DNA of 36,604 nucleotides from Candidatus Sphingobacterium stercoripullorum. GTDB taxonomy: Bacteria > Bacteroidota > Bacteroidia > Sphingobacteriales > Sphingobacteriaceae. Shown here one piece after another: positions 31,223-36,604 of this stretch. The stretch spans positions 1 to 36,604 of the forward strand of contig DXEZ01000222.1 of the NCBI GenBank assembly GCA_019114715.1. Reading direction: 5' to 3'. The position numbers and the translations under genes are program-made. The number at the start of each line of letters is the position of its first letter. Position 1 is the first letter of the stretch. The notes below the pieces were generated by a model. The model saw nothing but the letters and a program-made list of their open reading frames with translations. It searched no databases and was not told where the DNA came from.

Positions 31223-31957
31223 TTAAACTAAATAGAAGAAGGTAAATACAAAAACCCATACAAGGTCAACAAAGTGCCAGTACAGACCAATCTTCTCAAC
31301 CATAAGGTAGGTTCCTCTCTTCTCGTATGTATTGTTTAAGGTCTGAATCAAAGCTATAGTAATCAGTATCAAACCAATAGTTACGTGAAGACCGTGGAAT
31401 CCTGTAATTGCAAAGAATAAATTCGCAAACTGCAATGCAGAAACATGGGAAATGTCATTAGTAAAATAAGGCAGTAGCGCTTCCTTAACGGCATCACCTT
31501 CTAAGCCACTAGATGGAGCTTGACCGAACCAAAAACCAGAATGGCTTAAGTGAGTCCACTCAATAGCCTGACATCCTAAAAAGCAGAGTCCACCTATTAA
31601 AGTAAATATGAGCCACTTGACAACATCTTTCTTTCTACCATTATGTCCAGCATCTACGGCCAACACCATAGTCACAGAAGACACAATTAAAATAAATGTC
31701 ATTATACCCACAAACACTAGCGGATGCCCCTCATCGGCGATCATAGGTATAGATTGGAAAATCTTATCGGCATCAGGCCAAGTAACATGGGCTACACGCT
31801 GCGAGGCATAAAACAATAGAAATCCAGTAAATGTAAATGCATCAGAGACCAAGAAAAACCAAATCATAATTTTTCCATACTCGATGTTCCATGGCGACTT
31901 TCCGCCGCCCCAAGGGCCTTCTTTAACCTTGTCCAATTGTGTTGTAACAGTACTCAT
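31223..31957 (-). CDS. ctaE: Cytochrome c oxidase subunit III (larger paralogue)
   Basis: Core membrane subunit of the aa3/caa3-type oxidase (244 aa, about six helices). WFFLVSDAFTFTGFLLFYAS (about 33-52) is the first conserved helix; FFAITGFHGLHVTIGLILI carries the family His pair, and YWHFVDLVWVFVFTFFYLV at the C-terminus is the hallmark end. It is the second of two adjacent subunit III genes, 22 bp after the shorter one; tandem subunit III genes are common in Bacteroidota operons and the two probably fill separate places or form a split subunit. The symbol is by role. Confidence 0.93.
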   Translation of the reverse strand: MSTVTTQLDKVKEGPWGGGKSPWNIEYGKIMIWFFLVSDAFTFTGFLLFYASQRVAHVTWPDADKIFQSIPMIADEGHPLVFVGIMTFILIVSSVTMVLAVDAGHNGRKKDVVKWLIFTLIGGLCFLGCQAIEWTHLSHSGFWFGQAPSSGLEGDAVKEALLPYFTNDISHVSALQFANLFFAITGFHGLHVTIGLILITIALIQTLNNTYEKRGTYLMVEKIGLYWHFVDLVWVFVFTFFYLV

Positions 31958-31979
31958 CTTTATAAATATAGACTATTCG

Positions 31980-32570
31980 TTATTGATTCAAAAGTAAAAA
32001 TACATATATAAAAAGCCACACAAAATCTAAAAAATGCCAGAAAATGGTAGCTAATTCTGTTCTAAAAACATTCGATTCGACTGAGCTTCTAAGACTCAGT
32101 ACATAGCACCGAAGCAATACCCACAGCCCCCCAATAATATGCGCTAAGTGCATACCGGTAAAGATGTAAATGAAGGACTGAGAAGCATTAGTATTTACAA
32201 AATACACGCCTCTTTCGGTAAGTATTCCCCAAGAGTTAACCTGAAGAATGAAAAACACTATCCCTAAAACTGTAGTAATTAAAACCAGCAGCTGTTGAAG
32301 TTTTACATTCCCCTTTTTTATAGCAGAGTAAGCCAGGTGCATGGTAATACTACTAACAACTATAATAATAGTGCTGTAAATAAACGTATCGGGCAAGATT
32401 GTTTTTAGCCCTTTATCTGGTGAACTTGCTGTATAGACAATAAATCCACTAGAAAGAGCGGCAAACATCATAAACATACCGATCATCCCAAGCCATAAAT
32501 TGAAGCGTTGAGCCCTACGTTTACGTGTTATTTCCTGTTCTAAATTCATATTAGGAATTGCTGAAATCAT
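31980..32570 (-). CDS. Cytochrome c oxidase subunit III (shorter paralogue)
   Basis: A 196-aa subunit III homologue with about five helices. It shows LWLGMIGMFMMFAALSSGFI (about 25-44), FTGMHLAHIIGGLWVLLRC with the conserved His pair, and a C-terminal FWHFLDFVWLFIYVFLLL, equivalent to the end of the next gene's product. It lacks the N-terminal extension of that larger paralogue. It follows ctaB by 18 bp and precedes the larger copy by 22 bp, so both are made from the same mRNA. Whether both enter one complex is not known. Confidence 0.9.
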   Translation of the reverse strand: MISAIPNMNLEQEITRKRRAQRFNLWLGMIGMFMMFAALSSGFIVYTASSPDKGLKTILPDTFIYSTIIIVVSSITMHLAYSAIKKGNVKLQQLLVLITTVLGIVFFILQVNSWGILTERGVYFVNTNASQSFIYIFTGMHLAHIIGGLWVLLRCYVLSLRSSVESNVFRTELATIFWHFLDFVWLFIYVFLLLNQ

Positions 32571-32588
32571 CTCTATCTATTAATACAA

Positions 32589-33542
32589 TTATAAGGCAAT
32601 AAAATCAAACAACAAAGCCAATTGTGAAACCGGTAAATAGATGATAGACATAAACATCACCTTTTTAGCTGTTTGTGTATCCTTTTTTATTAAATGTTTA
32701 TAACCTAACCAAGAAAATGCAATTCCTAAAAGTGTGGTAATTACTACAAAGTAAATCCCTCCAAAACCGTAGTGTAAAGGTAGGAACCCAGCAGGAACCA
32801 TGATTACACATGAAATAAATAACATAACAGCAGAAACGGTATCTTTCTTTTTTGTAGGTAATAAACGTATACCAGCTTTTTTGTAGTCTTCATCAGCTAC
32901 CCAAGCAATAGCCCAAAAGTGAGGGAACTGCCATAAGAATTGAATGAAAAATAAAACAGCAGGTATTAATATTATAGCTCTTTCGTTATACTGACTATAC
33001 AAAGCCAAGTTATCTTGACTAAATGCTGCAAAATACCCTATCAATGGAGGTAAAGCACCTGGTAGTGCTCCAACCCATACTGCTATAGGAGATTTTGATT
33101 TCAATGGTGTATAAACAAAAGCATAAAGAATTAAAGAAAAAACAGATATTATTCCCGCTACAAAATTTAAGTGCGAAAGAATAAGTGTACCTGATATCCC
33201 TAAAAACAAACTGATAACAAGTGCCTGACCGGTGGTCATCCTATTTGCAGGAAGTGGCCTTTGAGCAGTACGTTTCATCAATTTATCTGAATCCTTTTCA
33301 ATGATCTCATTAAACCCATTAGCAGAGCCAGTAACAAAGAACCCACCGATAACAAGGAAAAACCAATTGATCCAATCAATACTACCTTGCTGTTTTGCGC
33401 CTAGTAAAAAGGCTATTGAAGCCGAAAGAACAACCGTCAAGGTTAATCTCAACTTTACTAATTGCGTAAAATCAGTTATAAAATTCTTAAACCCAGATTT
33501 CACTTGCTCGCTACTTGAGGTAACATAATCTCTAACTTGCAT
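32589..33542 (-). CDS. ctaB: Protoheme IX farnesyltransferase (heme O synthase)
   Basis: Inner-membrane UbiA-family enzyme attaching a farnesyl group to protoheme to give heme O, the precursor of heme A. In 317 aa the prenyl-diphosphate site NEIIEKDSDKLMKRTAQRPL (78-97) has the paired Asp, and SKSPIAVWVGALPGALPPLI (about 157-176) followed by GYFA is the second family signature, with WQFPHFWAIAW (about 215-225) after it. Eight or nine helices are evident. It sits 19 bp after ctaA and 18 bp before the first subunit III gene. The name cyoE is used for the same enzyme in quinol-oxidase operons. Confidence 0.96.
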   Translation of the reverse strand: MQVRDYVTSSSEQVKSGFKNFITDFTQLVKLRLTLTVVLSASIAFLLGAKQQGSIDWINWFFLVIGGFFVTGSANGFNEIIEKDSDKLMKRTAQRPLPANRMTTGQALVISLFLGISGTLILSHLNFVAGIISVFSLILYAFVYTPLKSKSPIAVWVGALPGALPPLIGYFAAFSQDNLALYSQYNERAIILIPAVLFFIQFLWQFPHFWAIAWVADEDYKKAGIRLLPTKKKDTVSAVMLFISCVIMVPAGFLPLHYGFGGIYFVVITTLLGIAFSWLGYKHLIKKDTQTAKKVMFMSIIYLPVSQLALLFDFIAL

Positions 33543-33561
33543 GACTACACATTATATATGA

Positions 33562-34608
33562 TTAATAAGTCGCCTTATTTGTAAGTAACATTAAATAATA
33601 TACTGAAGAGAAAAATAGTATACTAAATAATAGATGTAAAGGTTGCGCAAACGCTGGTAAGTTATATCTACCCAAAATAACCCCAGTAATCAATTGCAAT
33701 CCTCCAAATAACAGTACAAAAGTAACTGTTTTACTTTGGATAGAATTTGGAGCAAACCGACTTCTTATTAACCAAAATAAAAACAATATAAAAGCAGTAC
33801 AAATATATCCGAAAATACGGTGACGCATATAAGATGAACTTATAAAATCAAGCCACTGATTTCTATCTACACCACTTTTGAGCATAACATCCACTTCTTC
33901 TCTTACTTGCGTACCCCAAATAACTTGAACAAGCAATAGGAGAATAAAAGCAATGCATACGTATTTAATGCCGATGAAAGAATGATTAATCAAAATATCT
34001 TTGTTCCTTAACGTCGTTGCTTTGTAGAAAGTATAGATACTCATACAAGCAATTGCAATGGCAAGGAGCATATGCACTGTAATTACCCAAGGGGTTAGAT
34101 TTGTAGAAACTACTATAGATCCAAACCATGCTTGGAAGGTTAGTGCAAAAAGATTAATCAGACTAACAATAAAAATAATTGGTTTAACTCGTAAATAAGT
34201 AAATGAGAAAACCAATGTTAATAAAACCCCAATTCCTGAAAGAACGCCGAACAATCTATTGCCATACTCGGTCCAAGTTTTAGCAACGTTAAACGGTTCA
34301 TGCGCCAATAAAGACTCATCGTGCCGTATTAAATCTGCTTCTTTTTGAAAACCTACTTTTTCAAGTATGTTGGCAAATCGCTCATTTTTTTTCGCCCTAT
34401 GCTCTATATAATGTTCCTCATACCCTTCTGGTAATTGATCCACACTGGTAGGGGGAACTATTCTATTGAAACATTTTGGCCAATCTGGACATCCCATTCC
34501 AGATCCTGTACTTCTAACTACACTACCAGCTAAGATAACTGCAAAGATTAAGAAAATAGTAATCCTATTAACTCGAACAAATCTTTTTTCTGAAGCTGGA
34601 TACATCAA
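33562..34608 (-). CDS. ctaA: Heme A synthase
   Basis: Oxidises the C8 methyl of heme O to the formyl group of heme A, in the inner membrane. In 348 aa there are about eight helices. The first periplasmic loop has STGSGMGCPDWPKC (33-46) with the Cys 40/Cys 46 pair typical of this group, then EHYIEHRAKK. Likely heme-ligand His residues occur in VITVHMLLA, YMRHRIFGYI and QPLHLLFS. It is 60 bp after ctaD, the widest gap in the operon, which contains a stable hairpin across the ctaD stop codon, and 19 bp before ctaB. Confidence 0.95.
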   Translation of the reverse strand: MMYPASEKRFVRVNRITIFLIFAVILAGSVVRSTGSGMGCPDWPKCFNRIVPPTSVDQLPEGYEEHYIEHRAKKNERFANILEKVGFQKEADLIRHDESLLAHEPFNVAKTWTEYGNRLFGVLSGIGVLLTLVFSFTYLRVKPIIFIVSLINLFALTFQAWFGSIVVSTNLTPWVITVHMLLAIAIACMSIYTFYKATTLRNKDILINHSFIGIKYVCIAFILLLLVQVIWGTQVREEVDVMLKSGVDRNQWLDFISSSYMRHRIFGYICTAFILFLFWLIRSRFAPNSIQSKTVTFVLLFGGLQLITGVILGRYNLPAFAQPLHLLFSILFFSSVYYLMLLTNKATY

Positions 34609-34650
34609 TAAACTGATTATTTTATGTAGTTAACTAAATGAACTCATTTA

Positions 34651-34678
34651 AGAGAAATAACCTTACGGTTACTTCTCT
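34651..34678 (-). promoter_or_regulatory. Stable hairpin across the ctaD stop codon
   Basis: Arms 34651-34662 (AGAGAAATAACC) and 34667-34678 (GGTTACTTCTCT), 4-nt loop. On the minus strand the single mismatch becomes a G-U pair, giving a 12-bp stem that includes the ctaD stop. No long U-run follows, so a 3'-end stabilizer or partial terminator is more likely than full termination. Confidence 0.6.
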
Positions 34679-36552
34679 TCTACTACTCGATTATTTTCTC
34701 TATTCCATTCTTCTTGAATTCTAATCGCTTCTTCATCTCCTTCAAAATCATGAGGAAGGTTCGAGCTCATAGTTTCAGAGAAAGGAACTGTTTGAGGGAT
34801 AAAATCTTCGTCGTGCCCTGGCTTACTGTAATCGTATGCCCAACGGTGTACTGTTGGTATTTCGCCAGGCCAGTTTCCGTGAATGTGCTCTACCGGAGTA
34901 GTCCATTCCAGCGTATTGGATTTCCAAGGGTTCTGAACTGCTTTCTTTCCTTTAAATATGGAGTAAAAGAAGTTGTATAAGAACGCAACCTGTACTAGAG
35001 CTGCAGTAATAGTTGCCCATGTAATTAACAGGTTAACAGAAACCCATTTCTCCATAAATGCAAACTCAGTAAAGGAGTAGTAACGACGTGGTACACCGTC
35101 AATTCCTAAAAAGTGCATCGGGAAGAAAACAAGGTAAGCACAAACAAAAGTTACCCAGAAGTGAATGTAACCTAGTCGTTCATTCATCATTCTTCCAAAC
35201 ATTTTAGGGAACCAATGGTACACACCCGAAAGCATTCCAAAGATAGAAGCTGAACCCATTACTAAGTGGAAGTGAGCAACAACAAAATATGTATCGTGAA
35301 TATTGATATCAATTACTGCGTTACCTACGTGAAGTCCTGTAAGACCACCCGAAATAAAGAAAGAAACCATTCCTATAGCGAACATCATAGCTGGGGTGAA
35401 CCGTAAGTTCCCTCGCCATAAAGTAGCGGTATAGTTAAAGGCTTTTACTGCTGATGGCACAGCAATTATCAATGTTGTAATCATAAATACTCCTCCAAGG
35501 AATGGATTCATACCTGTTACAAACATGTGGTGTCCCCAAACTAAGAACGATAAGAATGTAATAGCCATCAAAGAATAAACCATCGCGTGGTAGCCAAAAA
35601 TAGGCTTACGTGCGTTTGTAGAAATTACTTCAGAAGTAATACCCATAGCCGGCATTACAACAATATAAACTTCAGGGTGACCTAAGAACCAGAATAAGTG
35701 CTGGAATAAGATTGGTGATCCACCTTCGTTAGGTAAAATCTCTCCACCGATTACTAAGTCTGATAGGTAAAACGAGGTCCCAGCAGAACGATCAAAAATA
35801 AGAAGTACTACTGCAGAAACTAATACAGGGAAAGAAAGTAAACCTACAACAGCAGTTAGAAAGAAAGCCCATACTGTTAGTGGCATTCTCCAAAAGGTCA
35901 TACCTTTAGTACGCATATTCAATACTGTACTGATGTAGTTAACACCTCCTAAAATTTGTGAAATAATAAAAAGAACCATACTGATTAGCCACATAGTCAT
36001 TCCCAGACCGGAACCCGATATGGATTGGGGCACAGCGGATAAAGGAGGATATACCGTCCATCCCGCGGCAGCTGGTCCACTCTCTACAAAGAAAGTAGCA
36101 ACCATTATTACACATGATGTGAAAAAGAACCAAAATGAAAGCATATTCATAAATGGTCCAGCCATATCACGAGCACCAATTTGATAAGGAATAAGAAGGT
36201 TACTAAATGTACCTGATAAACCGGCAGTTAATACAAAAAACACCATCATGGTACCATGAATGGTAACCAACGATAGGAAAAAATCCGGTTTAATACGACC
36301 ACCTTCAGCCCATTTACCTAAAAACACTTCTAGTATGGGAAATTCTTTATCTGGCCAAGCAAGTTGTATACGGAATAAGACCGATAGCAACATCGCTATA
36401 ACAGCCATAACAATACCCGTAATTAAAAACTGCTTTGCGATCATTTTATGATCGGTAGAAAAGACATACTTCGTCCAAAAAGAACCCTTATGATCGTGAT
36501 GATCATGAGATTCACTTCCTGCGGACTGATGAGAGATAACTACACTTGACAT
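34669..36552 (-). CDS. ctaD: Cytochrome c oxidase subunit I
   Basis: Catalytic subunit of an A-type heme-copper oxidase (627 aa, about 12 helices) that reduces O2 and pumps protons. Metal ligands: H99 (TIHGTMM) and H429 (VAHFHL) for the low-spin heme, H427 for the high-spin heme, and H292 (GHPEVY), H341, H342 (WGHHMF) for CuB, with Y296 of the His-Tyr crosslink. E294 in GHPEVY marks the A1 type; D129 (GARDMAG) fits the D-channel entry and K370 (VPSAVKAFNY) the K channel. The N-terminus has a His/Asp cluster (SHDHHDHK, 15-22). The extra C-terminal tail after residue 560 is usual in this phylum. Subunit II is not in the window and should lie just beyond its right edge. Confidence 0.97.
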   Translation of the reverse strand: MSSVVISHQSAGSESHDHHDHKGSFWTKYVFSTDHKMIAKQFLITGIVMAVIAMLLSVLFRIQLAWPDKEFPILEVFLGKWAEGGRIKPDFFLSLVTIHGTMMVFFVLTAGLSGTFSNLLIPYQIGARDMAGPFMNMLSFWFFFTSCVIMVATFFVESGPAAAGWTVYPPLSAVPQSISGSGLGMTMWLISMVLFIISQILGGVNYISTVLNMRTKGMTFWRMPLTVWAFFLTAVVGLLSFPVLVSAVVLLIFDRSAGTSFYLSDLVIGGEILPNEGGSPILFQHLFWFLGHPEVYIVVMPAMGITSEVISTNARKPIFGYHAMVYSLMAITFLSFLVWGHHMFVTGMNPFLGGVFMITTLIIAVPSAVKAFNYTATLWRGNLRFTPAMMFAIGMVSFFISGGLTGLHVGNAVIDINIHDTYFVVAHFHLVMGSASIFGMLSGVYHWFPKMFGRMMNERLGYIHFWVTFVCAYLVFFPMHFLGIDGVPRRYYSFTEFAFMEKWVSVNLLITWATITAALVQVAFLYNFFYSIFKGKKAVQNPWKSNTLEWTTPVEHIHGNWPGEIPTVHRWAYDYSKPGHDEDFIPQTVPFSETMSSNLPHDFEGDEEAIRIQEEWNRENNRVVEEK

Positions 36553-36604
36553 ATTCTTCTATTCTGATAGTTGTTTCGTTTCGAAAGTTGTTAATTAATT
36601 ATTC

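Noticed and set aside
1..36604. CRISPR array, insertion sequence or prophage
   Set aside because: No regularly spaced repeats, transposase, terminal inverted repeats or phage genes seen on either strand.

Overview
The window is a chromosomal stretch of a Bacteroidota bacterium, most likely of the Cytophagales or a related order (the exact genus cannot be read from the sequence). Three things point there. The promoters fit the Bacteroidota sigma factor (TTTG, 17-19 nt, TAnnTTTG), and I find several near-perfect copies. Most genes lack a Shine-Dalgarno site. The gene set is typical of the phylum: GH3-family protein beside lptB, DUF2723 membrane protein, Ctc-type L25, caa3/aa3-type oxidase cluster with DUF420 and two subunit III genes. 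I see no insertion sequence, prophage, CRISPR array or transfer signature; this is ordinary core chromosome.

Layout. 1-2.8 kb: polyprenyl diphosphate synthase (-) facing away from a GT4 glycosyltransferase overlapping a SufT-like DUF59 gene (+). 2.8-3.6 kb: metallo-beta-lactamase-fold hydrolase (-). 3.7-7.7 kb: tight recJ-lptB-GH3 operon (+), converging on ilvE (-) and a TPR gene (-). 9.5-13.4 kb: etfB-etfA from a strong promoter, then a bifunctional nuclease and a nucleoside permease (+). 13.4-18 kb: pyrR-pyrB and a large DUF2723 glycosyltransferase-like protein (all -). 18.2-21.2 kb: tRNA-Gln, prs, rplY, pth (+). 21.3-27.5 kb: heme genes hemA, hemC-hemD fusion, hemB, hemL and a lipoprotein (-). 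27.8-28.1 kb: rbfA (-). 28.1-29.1 kb: a 1-kb gap holding a probable ~190-nt structured RNA gene. 29.1-36.6 kb: cytochrome oxidase assembly operon (-), whose subunit II gene is expected just beyond the right edge.

How it fits together: hemA-hemCD-hemB-hemL make uroporphyrinogen III; ctaB and ctaA turn protoheme into heme O and heme A for subunit I (ctaD). ETF feeds electrons to the quinone pool that the oxidase ultimately drains. prs supplies PRPP, the substrate of UMP synthesis, which is sensed by PyrR beside pyrB.

Most notable points: (1) an undescribed, well-delimited non-coding RNA candidate at about 28360-28547 (-) with a perfect promoter, long closing stem and terminator, possibly a 6S-like RNA; (2) a SCO-family protein in the oxidase operon that has lost both copper-binding cysteines and the histidine; (3) strong intercistronic hairpins after hemA and across the ctaD stop codon; (4) a GH3 acyl-amide synthetase-like protein of unknown bacterial role co-transcribed with lptB.
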